From: Acidobacteriota bacterium | GTDB lineage: Bacteria; Acidobacteriota; Vicinamibacteria; Vicinamibacterales; CAVVIG01 | Direction of reading: 5' to 3' | Assembly: GCA_016195265.1 (NCBI GenBank) | Contig: JACPZW010000066.1 | Location: 41,133-105,132 of the forward strand | Length of the DNA stretch: 64,000 bases | Shown here: piece by piece, positions 25,202 to 34,301 of the stretch | Layout: every line of letters starts with the position of its first letter | Numbering within the stretch: position 1 is the stretch's first letter | Position numbers and translations under genes: made by a program | The notes under the pieces: generated by a model | The model's input: the letters and a program-made list of their open reading frames with translations, nothing else | Databases searched by the model: none | What the model was told of the DNA's origin: nothing

Positions 25202-25274
25202 GGAGCGGGCTACGGGGATCGAACCCGTGTCCGAGGCTTGGGAAGCCTCTGTACTACCATTGTACTAAGCCCGC
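25201..25274 (-). tRNA. tRNA-Gly(CCC)
   Basis: Minus-strand cloverleaf: acceptor GCGGGCT/AGCCCGC, D arm with AATGGTAGT, anticodon stem GAGGC/GCCTC with loop TTCCCAA (anticodon CCC), T arm ACGGG-TTCGATC-CCCGT, discriminator T and encoded CCA. Confidence 0.95.
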
Positions 25275-25290
25275 TCTGAACAAAATCCTA

Positions 25291-26652
25291 TCACGAGCGA
25301 ATGAGCGTGATCACCTCGTCCCGTTTCGCCGCCATCGCCGCTTCCGTCGTCGCCTCGAGGTTCAGCCGCAGCAGCGGCTCGGTGTTCGAGGGCCGCACGT
25401 TGAAGTGCCAGTCCGGGTACTCGACCGAGATGCCGTCCATCGTGTACTGGCGGCCGTCCTTGTATCGCGCCGCGATCTGCGCCAGCTTCGCCGGCACGAG
25501 GTCCATGCTCGCGAGCTTGGTGTTGATCTCGCCGGAGATGAAGTACTTCGCGTTCAGCGGCTTCAGCAACTCGCGCAGGCTCCGGCCCTTCTTGGACATC
25601 AGTTCCAGAATCAGCAGCGCGGGAATGAATCCGTTGTCCGCGAAAAAGTTCTCGCGGAAGTAATAGTGCCCGGTCACCTCACCGCCGAAGATCGCATTGG
25701 ACTCGCGCATCCGCTTCTTGAAGAAGGCGTGACCGACGCGGTTCATCAGTGCCGTGCCGCCGAGCCGCGCGGCCGTGTCCTTGACGGCGTAGCTCGCGCG
25801 CAGGTCGTAGACGATGGTCGCGCCGGGATTCTTCAGCAGGAACGCCTCCGCGAGCAGCGCCGTGACGAAGTCGCCTGAGACGAACGCGCCGGTGCCGTCC
25901 ACGAAAAAACAGCGGTCCGCGTCGCCGTCCCACGCAATCCCGATGTCGGCCTTCTGGGCGAGGACGCGCTCGACGATGTCGCGGCGGTTCTCTTCAATCA
26001 GCGGATTGGCTTCGTGATTGGGAAAGCGGCCGTCGATCTCGAAGCACAGGCGCGTGGTGCGGCAAGGGAGGCGATCGAAGAGCCGCGGCGCGACGAGTCC
26101 GCCCATGCCGCTCCCGGCGTCCAGTACGACGTTGAACGGCCTGATGACCGACGGGGCGATGAACGACATCACGTGTTCGACATACGCGTCGAGCACGTCC
26201 TTCGCTGTCACCTGACCACGGCGCGCCGCCGGAGCGGGCAGCGTGCCGCCGGCGATCGTGTCGCGGATGTCCGACAGGCCTTCATCGCCGCTGAGCGGCA
26301 GGGCCTCGCGCCGGACGAGCTTCATGCCGTTGTACTGTTTCGGATTGTGCGACGCCGTCACCTGCACGCCGCCGTCCAGACCGTCGCGGGCAACGCCGAA
26401 GTACAGCATGTCGGTCGAGATCATCCCGTAGTCGACGACGTCCGCGCCTTGCGCGGTCGCGCCTTCGATGAAGGCCGCGGCCATCGCCGGCGACGACAGA
26501 CGCATGTCGCGGCCGACGCCAATCCGCTTCGCCTTCAGATAGGCGACGAACGCGCCGCCGATCGCGCGCGCGGCGTCCTCGTTGACCTCGCCGGGGTAGA
26601 CGCCACGGACGTCGTAGGCTTTGAAGACGTTGGGATCGAGTGTGAGGGCCAT
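25291..26652 (-). CDS. manB: Phosphomannomutase/phosphoglucomutase
   Basis: 453-residue alpha-D-phosphohexomutase. The catalytic serine loop is VTASHNPKQYNGMK, the Mg-binding loop IAWDGDADRCFFVDG, the sugar-binding loop FGGEVTGHYYF, and the phosphate-binding loop VRPSNTEPLLRL. It starts MALTLDPNVFKAYDVRG, the usual N-terminus. It supplies mannose-1-P or glucose-1-P for the sugar nucleotidyltransferase immediately upstream. A heptad array (26654-26675) fills the gap; an in-frame extension through it is not part of the protein. Confidence 0.93.
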   Translation of the reverse strand: MALTLDPNVFKAYDVRGVYPGEVNEDAARAIGGAFVAYLKAKRIGVGRDMRLSSPAMAAAFIEGATAQGADVVDYGMISTDMLYFGVARDGLDGGVQVTASHNPKQYNGMKLVRREALPLSGDEGLSDIRDTIAGGTLPAPAARRGQVTAKDVLDAYVEHVMSFIAPSVIRPFNVVLDAGSGMGGLVAPRLFDRLPCRTTRLCFEIDGRFPNHEANPLIEENRRDIVERVLAQKADIGIAWDGDADRCFFVDGTGAFVSGDFVTALLAEAFLLKNPGATIVYDLRASYAVKDTAARLGGTALMNRVGHAFFKKRMRESNAIFGGEVTGHYYFRENFFADNGFIPALLILELMSKKGRSLRELLKPLNAKYFISGEINTKLASMDLVPAKLAQIAARYKDGRQYTMDGISVEYPDWHFNVRPSNTEPLLRLNLEATTEAAMAAKRDEVITLIRS

Positions 26653-26678
26653 CAGAGGGCTAAGGGCTGAGGGCCGCG

Positions 26679-27734
26679 TTACACACGACTGTAATCTGTC
26701 ACGACTGACTTGTCGCCGAGAACCGAGCCGTGATTGAGATTGGCGTTGCGGCCGATGTGGCAGTGGCGGCCGAGGATCGTGTGCCGGACGACGGCGTCCT
26801 GGCTGATTCGGCAGTTGGCCCACACGATCGATTGCTCGACGATCGCCTGTTCCTCCACGTGACACTGCTTGCCGATCACCGTGTACGGCCCGATGCGCGC
26901 GCCTGACTTGATGACGGCGCCCTCGTCGATGAAGCACGGTCCCTGTAGGATCGCGCCCTCCTCGACGCGCGCCTGCGGCGACACCCACGCCGCTGAGGGC
27001 GCGGACGCGAACGGCGCGGCCTTGTAGCGCGCGTCCATGATGTCGTGGTGCACCTGGACGTACTTGTCCGGCGTGCCGATGTCGATCCAATAGCCGTCGT
27101 AGACGTGTGCCACGAACGTCTCGCCGCGCTCGATCAGCGACGGGAAAAAGCTGCGCTCGATCGACCACGCGGTGTCCTTCGGAATGCGGTCGAACGTGTC
27201 GGGCTCGAGTATGTAGATGCCAGCGTTGATGTGGTTCGACGTAATCTCGTCGGGCTTCGGTTTCTCGAGAAACCGCTGGATGTTCCCGCGCGCGTCGGTC
27301 TCGACCAGACCGTAGGCTGACGGATTTTCGACTGGCGTCAGGACGATGGTCGCCCTGGCCTTGCGCTCGCGGTGCATCGCGATAACCGAGGCGAGATCGA
27401 GCTGCGTGAGCACGTCGCCGTTGAAGACGACGACCGACTCGTGGAGCGATTCGCCGGCGTAGCGCACGGCGCCGGCCGTGCCGAGCGGCGCCGGTTCGAC
27501 GACGTAGCGGATCGCGAGCCCCGAGTCGCGGCCGTCGCCGAAGATTTCCTCGATGCGCCGCGGCTGGTAGTTGAGACTGAGGATGACTTCGTCAATCTCC
27601 GGCACCTGCTTGAGCAGGTCCAGCTGGTAGTGCAGGAACGGCCGATCGAAGATCGGCACGATGGGTTTCGGCGTGTGGATCGTCAACGGGCGCAGGCGCG
27701 TGCCCTTGCCCCCGGCGAGGAGGATCGCCTTCAT
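26679..27734 (-). CDS. Sugar-1-phosphate nucleotidyltransferase (GDP-mannose pyrophosphorylase-like)
   Basis: 351 residues: N-terminal nucleotidyltransferase domain (MKAILLAGGKGTRLRPLT; VVVFNGDVLTQLDL; GYWIDIGTPDKYVQVHHDIM) and a C-terminal left-handed beta-helix (repeated hexapeptides, e.g. GARIGPYTVIGKQCHV). Converts a hexose-1-phosphate and NTP to NDP-sugar for envelope polysaccharides. The GTP/mannose versus UTP/glucose choice is not certain; the partner phosphohexomutase next door fits mannose. Confidence 0.85.
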   Translation of the reverse strand: MKAILLAGGKGTRLRPLTIHTPKPIVPIFDRPFLHYQLDLLKQVPEIDEVILSLNYQPRRIEEIFGDGRDSGLAIRYVVEPAPLGTAGAVRYAGESLHESVVVFNGDVLTQLDLASVIAMHRERKARATIVLTPVENPSAYGLVETDARGNIQRFLEKPKPDEITSNHINAGIYILEPDTFDRIPKDTAWSIERSFFPSLIERGETFVAHVYDGYWIDIGTPDKYVQVHHDIMDARYKAAPFASAPSAAWVSPQARVEEGAILQGPCFIDEGAVIKSGARIGPYTVIGKQCHVEEQAIVEQSIVWANCRISQDAVVRHTILGRHCHIGRNANLNHGSVLGDKSVVTDYSRV

Positions 27735-27746
27735 ACGGAACCACCG

Positions 27747-27756
27747 ATGATATCAT
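27747..27756. promoter_or_regulatory. Symmetric -10 element between divergent genes
   Basis: The palindrome TGATATCA (27748-27755) yields TATCAT on both strands, facing the nucleotidyltransferase (12 bases to its ATG) and pgsA (15 bases to its ATG) in a 37-base gap. Possible bidirectional promoter. Confidence 0.4.
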
Positions 27757-27771
27757 GGCCGAACGGCCGCA

Positions 27772-28338
27772 ATGAACCTTCCGAACGCGCTGACGCTCAC
27801 GCGCATCTTCCTTGTGCCGCTTCTCGTGGTCGTGCTGCTGACGAAGTTCGAAGGACGGCAGATTCTCGGCGTGCCCAACGAGATCGTCGGCGCGGCCATC
27901 TTCGGGCTGGCGTCGCTGACCGACTGGGCCGACGGCTATCTGGCGCGCCGGCGGAAGCAGGTCACGCCGCTCGGCCAGGTGATCGATCCGTTCGCGGACA
28001 AACTGCTCGTCTCGGCGGCGCTCATCTCGCTCGTGCAGCTCGATCTGGCGCCGGCGTGGATGGTGGCCGTGATCATCGGCCGTGAATTCGCCGTGACGGC
28101 GCTGCGCAGCGTCGCTTACGCGCGTGGGGTCCCGATTCCGGCGTCGCCGCTCGGCAAGGTGAAGATGGCCGCGCAGGTCGTCGCGATTCTTGCGCTGATT
28201 CTGGCGCACGGCCAGATGCGCGAGTTCTTCCTCGATCGTATCGGCCAGGCCGCCTTGTGGGTCGTCGTGCTGACGGCGCTCGCGTCCGGCGTGGACTACT
28301 TCCGCCGCTTCGGCTTCCTGCGCGGCGTCGCGCCGTAG
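27772..28338 (+). CDS. pgsA: CDP-diacylglycerol-glycerol-3-phosphate 3-phosphatidyltransferase
   Basis: 188-residue integral membrane enzyme making phosphatidylglycerol phosphate. The CDP-alcohol phosphotransferase signature D-x2-DG-x2-AR-x8-G-x3-D-x3-D is present as DWADGYLARRRKQ followed by GQVIDPFADK. N-terminus NLPNALTLTRIFLVPLLVV and length fit PgsA. Single gene diverging from the nucleotidyltransferase. Confidence 0.93.
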   Translation: MNLPNALTLTRIFLVPLLVVVLLTKFEGRQILGVPNEIVGAAIFGLASLTDWADGYLARRRKQVTPLGQVIDPFADKLLVSAALISLVQLDLAPAWMVAVIIGREFAVTALRSVAYARGVPIPASPLGKVKMAAQVVAILALILAHGQMREFFLDRIGQAALWVVVLTALASGVDYFRRFGFLRGVAP

Positions 28339-28343
28339 CTACG

Positions 28344-29141
28344 TCACTGCTTGGTCTGCGCCTGCGCCTTGAGCGTGGCCAGGAGTTTCTGCGCCTCCGG
28401 CAGGTAGGGGCTCTTGTCGAACTCCTGGACCAGCTTCTCGAGATAGGGCAACGCCGCGGCGTCCTGCTTCACCTTCACGTACGAATCGGCCAGATGGTAG
28501 TACACCGCATCGCGGCCGCTGTACGCCTCGTCGTTCTTGAGCAGGCCCCGGAAGCGATCGATCGCGCCGGGATACCAGCGCTGCCGCCAATAGAAGTACC
28601 CCACCTGATAATCCGAGTCGCCCAGCCGGTCGCGCGCTTCGCGGAGCTTGGTGCGCACATCCGGCATCAGCTTGCTGTTCGGGTAGCGAAGCACGAAGAT
28701 CTCGTACTCCTTGATCGCCTCGCGCGTCTCCGTCTGATCGCGCTGCGGATTCCGCATCTGCTTGTAGTGCGCCCACGCGAGCTTGTACTGCGCGTAATCG
28801 GCACGGGCGTTGGTCGGATAGAAGCTCAAAAACTCACGGAACTCGTTGATGGCCAGGACGAGGGCTTCGGACGTGCCCTCGCCGAGGTAGGTGTCGCCGA
28901 TGCCGAGCTTGGCGTCGGGACGGTACTGGCTGGCCGTGTAGGTCTCGACGACCTGCTTGAAGAACTCGCGGGCGCTCAGCCACTTCTTCGCGCTCAACGC
29001 GGCGTTGCCTTTGCCGAAGAGGAACTTGTCCGGCTCGGTCGTGCCGGGTGGCACGAGTCCCCGCGTGCCGCTCGAGCACGCGACGGCGGCCGCCAGCGCG
29101 GCCGCGAGCATCAGCAAACGGGGACGACGATCTCTGCTCAC
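28344..29141 (-). CDS. bamD: Outer membrane assembly lipoprotein BamD
   Basis: 265-residue lipoprotein with lipobox near AAAVACSSG and a stack of TPR-like helices (FGKGNAALSAKKWLSAREFF, DAKLGIGDTYLGEG, NEFREFLSFYPTNARADYAQYKL begins the third, YEIFVLRYPNSKLMPDVR). This arrangement matches BamD (YfiO), part of the BAM complex. The GTG at 29141 was chosen because it overlaps the upstream stop as GTGA; an ATG at 29159 would add six residues. Confidence 0.85.
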   Translation of the reverse strand: MSRDRRPRLLMLAAALAAAVACSSGTRGLVPPGTTEPDKFLFGKGNAALSAKKWLSAREFFKQVVETYTASQYRPDAKLGIGDTYLGEGTSEALVLAINEFREFLSFYPTNARADYAQYKLAWAHYKQMRNPQRDQTETREAIKEYEIFVLRYPNSKLMPDVRTKLREARDRLGDSDYQVGYFYWRQRWYPGAIDRFRGLLKNDEAYSGRDAVYYHLADSYVKVKQDAAALPYLEKLVQEFDKSPYLPEAQKLLATLKAQAQTKQ

Positions 29142-30079
29142 AGGATTCCCACCAGCCATTGATGTTCTGCCGCCAGGCCTGCTTCCAAGCCGACGGCGGG
29201 CGCAAAGCCCAGGTCCTTCCGCGCGAGTCCAGTGTCGGCGTAGGTGTGCCGCATGTCGCCTTTCTGCGCCGAATCCCCCTGAATCAGGGGGGGGCGCCCG
29301 GCGACGCGTCCGATCATCTCGAGCACGTCGGCGATCGAGACGCGCGAGCCACCACCAATATTGTACACGCGACCCTGGACCCCCCGCGTGGCGGCCGCCA
29401 TCGTCGCCGCGACCGCGTCCGCGACGAAGGTGAAGTCACGCGTCTGGCCGCCGTCGCCGAAGAGGGTCAGCGGCTCGCCCAGGATCGTCGCGCGCAGGAA
29501 TTTGTGAAATCCCATGTCCGGGCGTTGCCTCGGTCCGTACACGGTGAAGTAGCGCAAGGAGACTGCCGGCACGCCGTAGTTGGCGTGATACAAATTGCAT
29601 AAGTGCTCGGCGGCGAGTTTCGAGACGCCGTACGGCGACACGGGCTGCACGCGCGCGTCCTCGCGCATCGGCATCGGGACATCGTCACCGTAGACCGACG
29701 AGCTCGACGCGTACACGAGGCGCTCGATCGACGGGACCCCGCGGACCGCTTCGAGCAGGACCTGGGTCGCCTCGATGTTGTTGACGGTGTAGATCGCGAA
29801 GTCGCGTCCCCAGCTCTTGCGGACGCCGGCCTGCGCGGCGAGGTGAAACACGTGCGTCCGATCCGCGAGCAGCGCGGTGAGATCGGCGTCCTGAATCCGC
29901 GCCTCGACGAACCGAAACCGCGCGGCGCCGCGCGCCCCGGCGAGATTCCGCTCCTTGACCGCGCGCGGGTAGTAGTCCGTGAAGCAGTCCAGGCCCACGA
30001 CGTCGGCGCCCTGCGCGAGCAGCTGATCGGCCAGCGTCGATCCGATGAAGCCGGCGACTCCGGTGATGAAGGCGTTCAT
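29138..30079 (-). CDS. NAD-dependent nucleotide-sugar epimerase
   Basis: 313-residue short-chain dehydrogenase/reductase: Rossmann motif TGVAGFIGSTLADQLL, HLAAQAGVRKSWG, catalytic SSSSVYG with YGVSK, and NIGGGSRVSI. The sequence resembles UDP-glucose/UDP-glucuronate 4-epimerases. ATG 30079 overlaps the preceding thioesterase stop as ATGA, and its stop overlaps bamD as GTGA. Probably acts in cell-surface polysaccharide synthesis; the substrate is inferred only. Confidence 0.85.
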   Translation of the reverse strand: MNAFITGVAGFIGSTLADQLLAQGADVVGLDCFTDYYPRAVKERNLAGARGAARFRFVEARIQDADLTALLADRTHVFHLAAQAGVRKSWGRDFAIYTVNNIEATQVLLEAVRGVPSIERLVYASSSSVYGDDVPMPMREDARVQPVSPYGVSKLAAEHLCNLYHANYGVPAVSLRYFTVYGPRQRPDMGFHKFLRATILGEPLTLFGDGGQTRDFTFVADAVAATMAAATRGVQGRVYNIGGGSRVSIADVLEMIGRVAGRPPLIQGDSAQKGDMRHTYADTGLARKDLGFAPAVGLEAGLAAEHQWLVGIL

Positions 30080-30477
30080 GAGAAGAGCGCGCGCACGCGC
30101 TCGGGCACGCGGCAGGGGCGGCCGTTGCGGTCGAGCGAGGCGTGGACGGTCGACCCGGTCGCCAGCGTCTTCCCGTCCGCGGGCCGGACGACTTCGTAGG
30201 TGAATTGCAGGCGCACCGGCGACATCAGCGAGCCCGTTGTCCGCACTTCGAGCTCGTCGTCGTATTTCGCCGACTCGCGATACGCGCACTGCGCGTCGAT
30301 GACCGGCAGCGAGTAGCCGTCGCGCTCCATCTCGCGATAGCTCCCCCCGGCGCCGCGCAGCAGGTCGGTGCGGCCTACCTCGAACCAGATGAAGTAGTTC
30401 GCGTAGTAGACGACGCCCATCTGATCGGTCTCGGCGTAGCGCACGCGCACGCGGGAAACGGACGGCGGAATGTTCAC
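30076..30477 (-). CDS. YbgC/4-hydroxybenzoyl-CoA-thioesterase-like acyl-CoA thioesterase
   Basis: 133-residue hot-dog fold protein. The family motif RYAETDQMGVVYYANYFIWFE contains the catalytic aspartate in TDxMGVVYYANY. ATGA overlaps join it to the neighbouring epimerase and rpe genes. Related to the Tol-Pal-linked YbgC; may hydrolyse short or branched acyl-CoAs. Confidence 0.88.
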   Translation of the reverse strand: MNIPPSVSRVRVRYAETDQMGVVYYANYFIWFEVGRTDLLRGAGGSYREMERDGYSLPVIDAQCAYRESAKYDDELEVRTTGSLMSPVRLQFTYEVVRPADGKTLATGSTVHASLDRNGRPCRVPERVRALFS

Positions 30478-31157
30478 CGTGCGGTCGTCGCGGCGAGCGC
30501 GCTCAATGCCGCGGCCTTGAGCTCGCGGGTCGCCTGCTCCGCGTCGCCTGTGCCGAAGATCGCGTTGCCCGCGACGAGGATGCGCGCGCCCGCGGCCACG
30601 ACGCGCGCGATGTTGGTGCGGTCGATGCCGCCGTCGATCTCGATAGGTGCGCGGCTGCCGGCGGCGTCGAGCAGCGCGCGTACCTCACGGACTTTGGACT
30701 CGCAATGCGCGATGAAAGTCTGTCCGCCGAAACCCGGATTGACGGACATGACCAGGACGAAATCGACGTCGGCGGCGATGTCGGTGAGGCTGTGCACCGG
30801 CGTGGACGGGTTGAGGACGACGCCGGCCTTGGCGCCGAGCGCCTTGATCGCGTGCACGGTGCGGTGCAGGTGCGGCAGCACCTCGACGTGGACCGAGATC
30901 ATGCCGGCGCCCGCATCGGCGAACGCGTCGATGTAGCGATCCGGATCCTGAATCATCAAGTGCACGTCGAGCGGCACCCGGGCGACGCGCTTGATCGACT
31001 TCACGACCGGCACGCCGATCGTAATGTTCGGGACGAAGTGGCCGTCCATCACGTCGACGTGGATGAGATCGGCGCCGCCGCGCTGCACGGCGGCAATCGC
31101 TTCACCGAGCGCCGCGAAGTCCGCCGACAGAATCGATGGGGCGATGAGGACGCTCAA
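30474..31157 (-). CDS. rpe: Ribulose-phosphate 3-epimerase
   Basis: 227-residue TIM-barrel epimerase of the pentose phosphate pathway. Motifs: APSILSADFAALGEAI, IHVDVMDGHFVPNITIG, VHLMIQDPDRYIDAFADAGA, VMSVNPGFGGQTFI and IDGGIDRTNI, with the two catalytic aspartates and metal-ligand histidines. Slightly longer at the C-terminus than usual. ATGA-coupled on both sides. Confidence 0.95.
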   Translation of the reverse strand: MSVLIAPSILSADFAALGEAIAAVQRGGADLIHVDVMDGHFVPNITIGVPVVKSIKRVARVPLDVHLMIQDPDRYIDAFADAGAGMISVHVEVLPHLHRTVHAIKALGAKAGVVLNPSTPVHSLTDIAADVDFVLVMSVNPGFGGQTFIAHCESKVREVRALLDAAGSRAPIEIDGGIDRTNIARVVAAGARILVAGNAIFGTGDAEQATRELKAAALSALAATTAR

Positions 31158-31873
31158 CGGCTCACCTCGAGCGAAACGGGTTCACCGGGGCCAATCTGGA
31201 ATCCGGCCTGCGGGTTCTGTCGAACGACGATGCCACCGGCGACGCCGGGATAGGGTACCGATCCCACGACGGCGACGCGAAATCCGTGGGCGCGCAGCGC
31301 GTCGGCGGTGCGCTCGCCGACGAGGCCGATGAGGTCGGGCATCACGTAGCTCTCGCCGCGATCGCCGCGGTTGACGAGCAGCGCCACCTGCTCGCCGCCG
31401 CTCTTGGGCGGCGGGTTCTGCGCGACGACGACGTCCGGCGCGTCCTGCGATCGGATCTCGGCGATGCTCGCCAGCGTGAAGCCATCCTGCGCGAGGCGCA
31501 ACTGCGCCGCGCGCTCCGTCTCGCCGACGAGCTTCGGCACCGACGAGGTGCGCGGGCCCGCGCTCAGCCAGAGTTTCACGACGCGCTGCCGCCGCGCAAC
31601 GGAACCGGCGGAGGGCTCCTGCGCCAGCACTCGGCCGGCGGCGATTTTCGGGTCGGGCCGTCGGGTCTCATCAACCTTCAGCGTGAGCCCGAGCGGCGCC
31701 GCGATCGCGTTGGCGTCCGCGGCCGTGCGATTGGCGAGATTGGGCACCTGCACCTCACGCGCGCGCAAGGCGACGCGCATTGACGCGGCGGCGAACAGCA
31801 AATACGTGGCGACCAGGGCGACGAACAGGAGCAGGACTTTCCCTGCGGTGAGAACGCGTGCGCTCAGCGGCAT
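31154..31873 (-). CDS. Membrane-anchored triple PASTA protein
   Basis: 239 residues: N-terminal transmembrane helix (about 10-32) and three PASTA domains starting near VQVPNLANRTAADANA, SSVPKLVGETERAAQL and YVMPDLIGLVGERTAD, exposed to the periplasm. PASTA domains bind peptidoglycan fragments. There is no kinase or transpeptidase domain. Lies at the head of the rpe-thioesterase-epimerase-bamD run, sharing an ATGA overlap with rpe. Confidence 0.88.
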   Translation of the reverse strand: MPLSARVLTAGKVLLLFVALVATYLLFAAASMRVALRAREVQVPNLANRTAADANAIAAPLGLTLKVDETRRPDPKIAAGRVLAQEPSAGSVARRQRVVKLWLSAGPRTSSVPKLVGETERAAQLRLAQDGFTLASIAEIRSQDAPDVVVAQNPPPKSGGEQVALLVNRGDRGESYVMPDLIGLVGERTADALRAHGFRVAVVGSVPYPGVAGGIVVRQNPQAGFQIGPGEPVSLEVSR

Positions 31874-31908
31874 CGGATGGAAGATCGTACTACAAGTCCC
31901 CGATTGTC

Positions 31909-31952
31909 TTCGGTGCCTGTCACCTGCCTGTCACCTACCAGTCACCTGACAG
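31909..31952. repeat. 11-bp tandem array at the rsmB stop
   Basis: Units GCCTGTCACCT, GCCTGTCACCT, ACCAGTCACCT, then GACAGGT, with the last units overlapping the rsmB stop codon. The end ACCTGACAGGT is itself palindromic. Confidence 0.6.
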
Positions 31953-33303
31953 GTACCCGTACGAAGACAGCGCCGAAGAAGGCCTCGAGGCCGTGGACGT
32001 GCGGTTCCGTGCACAAGTGGCCGCGCGCGTTCACAACCGCCGCCGGCAGTCCCGGATGCGCCGCGCGCGCGGGGAGCGGTACGAATCCCGGCGTGGTCGC
32101 GAGGAAGGCATCCACGACGCCGACGTTCTCCTCGGGTTCGCTCGAGCAGGTCGCGTAAATCAGCCGGCCTCCCGGCGCGACCTGTGCCGCCGCATGCTGC
32201 AGCATCGTCAGCTCGGCGGCGGCCAGACGCGGGAGATCGGCCTCGCGCCGCCGCCAGCGGATGTCGGGGTCGCGACGCAGCGTCCCCAGGCCCGAGCACG
32301 GGGCGTCCAGGAACACGCAATCGAACTTTGTTCGGAACGGCAGCGATCGCAGCAGATCCGCCTGAACGAGCCTAACGTTCGACGCGCCGGTCGCCGCGAT
32401 CGTCTGGCGCAACAGCCTCATCCTTCGGTCGCGGACGTCGCACGCGACCAGAAGTCCGCGGCCGCCCATCGCCGCCGAGATCGCCGCGGTCTTGCCGCCG
32501 GGCGACGCGCAGGTATCGAGGACGTGTGGTCCCGGCCCGGGGCCGGCCAGCAGTGTGACGAGCTGCGACGCTTCGTCCTGCACGACAAACCATCCGGCCT
32601 CGCGGCCCGCGCCTCGCCACGGATGCCCGCGTTCGACGATGAACGCGCCGGGCGCGAAGCACGCGGGGCGCAGCTCGACATCGCCGCCCGCCAGGCGCGT
32701 GACGAGTTCCTCCGGCGTGATCTTCAGTCGATTGACGCGCAGCGTGACGGGTGCCACCTGGTTGTTAAAGCGCAGCCACGCTTCGGTTGCCTCGAGCCCG
32801 AACCGCTCGTACCACCGCGCGACCAGCCAGCGCGGGTGCGACAGCGTGATGGCGAGGTACTCGAGCGCGGCGTCGCGATCGCCGGGATCGGCGGGCCGCG
32901 GCGGTAACGGTAGATTCCTCCGCGCGCGCGAAATCGATCGCAGGACCGCGTTGACGAAGCCGACCGCGCTGCGCTTGCCGGCACGCCTCGCGAGATTCGC
33001 GCCGTCATCCACGACGGCCGACGCGGGGACGCGCGTCAGGTGGAGCAGCTGGTAGACGCTCAGGCGGAGGATCTCGACGACCTCGGGATCGAGGCGATCG
33101 ATGGCCCGCTTGGCAAACGCGGCGATGAGATGGTCGAGCGCCGCGCGCCAGCGCTGGACGCCGGTCGCGATTTCCGACGCGAGCGCGCGGTCGCGCTCGT
33201 CGTGCACCCCGGCGCGCACGGCCGCGATGGCGGCCGGAAGGTCGTGGCCCGCGGACACCGCGGCGAGGATGTCGTACGCCGCCACGCGGGCCGGCGAAAT
33301 CAT
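31942..33303 (-). CDS. rsmB: 16S rRNA (cytosine-967-C5)-methyltransferase
   Basis: 453 residues: an N-terminal NusB-like RNA-binding domain (SPARVAAYDILAAV to about 140) and a SAM-dependent Fmu/RsmB methyltransferase domain. SAM motif VLDTCASPGGKTAAISAAMG; the two catalytic cysteines are in DAPCSGLGTLRRDPDIRW and LIYATCSSEPEENV. ATG 33303 overlaps the fmt stop (ATGA); the frame stays open upstream inside fmt but is not homologous. Confidence 0.95.
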   Translation of the reverse strand: MISPARVAAYDILAAVSAGHDLPAAIAAVRAGVHDERDRALASEIATGVQRWRAALDHLIAAFAKRAIDRLDPEVVEILRLSVYQLLHLTRVPASAVVDDGANLARRAGKRSAVGFVNAVLRSISRARRNLPLPPRPADPGDRDAALEYLAITLSHPRWLVARWYERFGLEATEAWLRFNNQVAPVTLRVNRLKITPEELVTRLAGGDVELRPACFAPGAFIVERGHPWRGAGREAGWFVVQDEASQLVTLLAGPGPGPHVLDTCASPGGKTAAISAAMGGRGLLVACDVRDRRMRLLRQTIAATGASNVRLVQADLLRSLPFRTKFDCVFLDAPCSGLGTLRRDPDIRWRRREADLPRLAAAELTMLQHAAAQVAPGGRLIYATCSSEPEENVGVVDAFLATTPGFVPLPARAAHPGLPAAVVNARGHLCTEPHVHGLEAFFGAVFVRVPVR

Positions 33304-34301
33304 GGCGCGGCCGTGAATCGGTCGCCGGCGTTCAGCTGATGCCCAGCCAGGAATTCGCGGGGGGCCATCAGGCGCTTGCCCTCGGCCTGCAGCTGCGAGA
33401 TCTCCAGCGCGCCGTCGCCCGCGGCGACGATGAGGCGATCGCCTGAGGCGATGAGGATCGTGCCGGGCTCGCCGCGCGTCAGGACGTCGCCGGCCACGCG
33501 CGCGCGGTGCAGGATCAGCCGCTGTCCCCGCAGATAGACGAACGCGTGCGGCCAGGGATGCAGTCCCCGTATGAGGTTGTGGATTCGGATCGCGGGCCAG
33601 CTCCAATCGATCGCGCCGTCGTCCTTCGTCAATCGGTGCGCGTACGTCGCCGAAGCCTCATCCTGTGGGCGCTCCCGGGCGCCGCCCCTGGCAATCTGGT
33701 CCACGACGGCCACCAGGAGCCGCGATCCGAGGCGCGCCAGATCGCGCTCGACCTCCTGGCTCGTCTCGTCCGGCCCGATCGCGCGGTGATCGCTCGCAAG
33801 CATCGGTCCCGCATCAAGCGCTCTCACGACGCGCATGATCGTCACGCCGGTGGCGTGTTCGCCCTCGATGATCGCGCGGTGGACCGGCGCCGCGCCGCGA
33901 TAGCGCGGCAGCAGCGACGCGTGGACGTTGATCATGCCGAGCCGCGGTGTCGCCAGAACGGCGCCGGTGAGGATCTTTCCGTACGCGGCCACGACGCCGA
34001 GGTCTGCGTGCAAGGCGGCGAGGCGGTCGAGAAACGCGACGTCGTTCATGCGCTCCGGCTGCAGCACCGGCAGGCCGGCGGCGCGCGCGCGCGCCTTCAC
34101 GGGCGCATCCGAGACGCGCTGGCCCCTGCCGCGCGGCCGATCCGGTTGCGTCACAACGCCGACGACGGTGTGCGGCGCCGCGGCGAGCAGCGCGTCGAGC
34201 GTTGGCACCGCGAACTCCGGCGTGCCGAAAAATACGATGCGCAGCGGAGGCACCGTCACGCCGTGCGGGCGCGTCTCAGGCTGTGTCGCGGTCTTCACCA
34301 T
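33300..34301 (-). CDS. fmt: Methionyl-tRNA formyltransferase
   Basis: 333 residues: formyl-transfer domain with VFFGTPEFAVPTLDALL, VINVHASLLP-type segment INVHASLLPRYRGAAPVHRA, and THxxD-like GVTIMRVVRALDAGPM, plus the C-terminal OB domain. Makes fMet-tRNA for initiation. Overlaps def by 7 bases and rsmB by 4, the conserved def-fmt-rsmB cluster. An N-terminal 20-residue extension precedes the usual start at LRIVFFGTPEF. Confidence 0.95.
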   Translation of the reverse strand: MVKTATQPETRPHGVTVPPLRIVFFGTPEFAVPTLDALLAAAPHTVVGVVTQPDRPRGRGQRVSDAPVKARARAAGLPVLQPERMNDVAFLDRLAALHADLGVVAAYGKILTGAVLATPRLGMINVHASLLPRYRGAAPVHRAIIEGEHATGVTIMRVVRALDAGPMLASDHRAIGPDETSQEVERDLARLGSRLLVAVVDQIARGGARERPQDEASATYAHRLTKDDGAIDWSWPAIRIHNLIRGLHPWPHAFVYLRGQRLILHRARVAGDVLTRGEPGTILIASGDRLIVAAGDGALEISQLQAEGKRLMAPREFLAGHQLNAGDRFTAAP

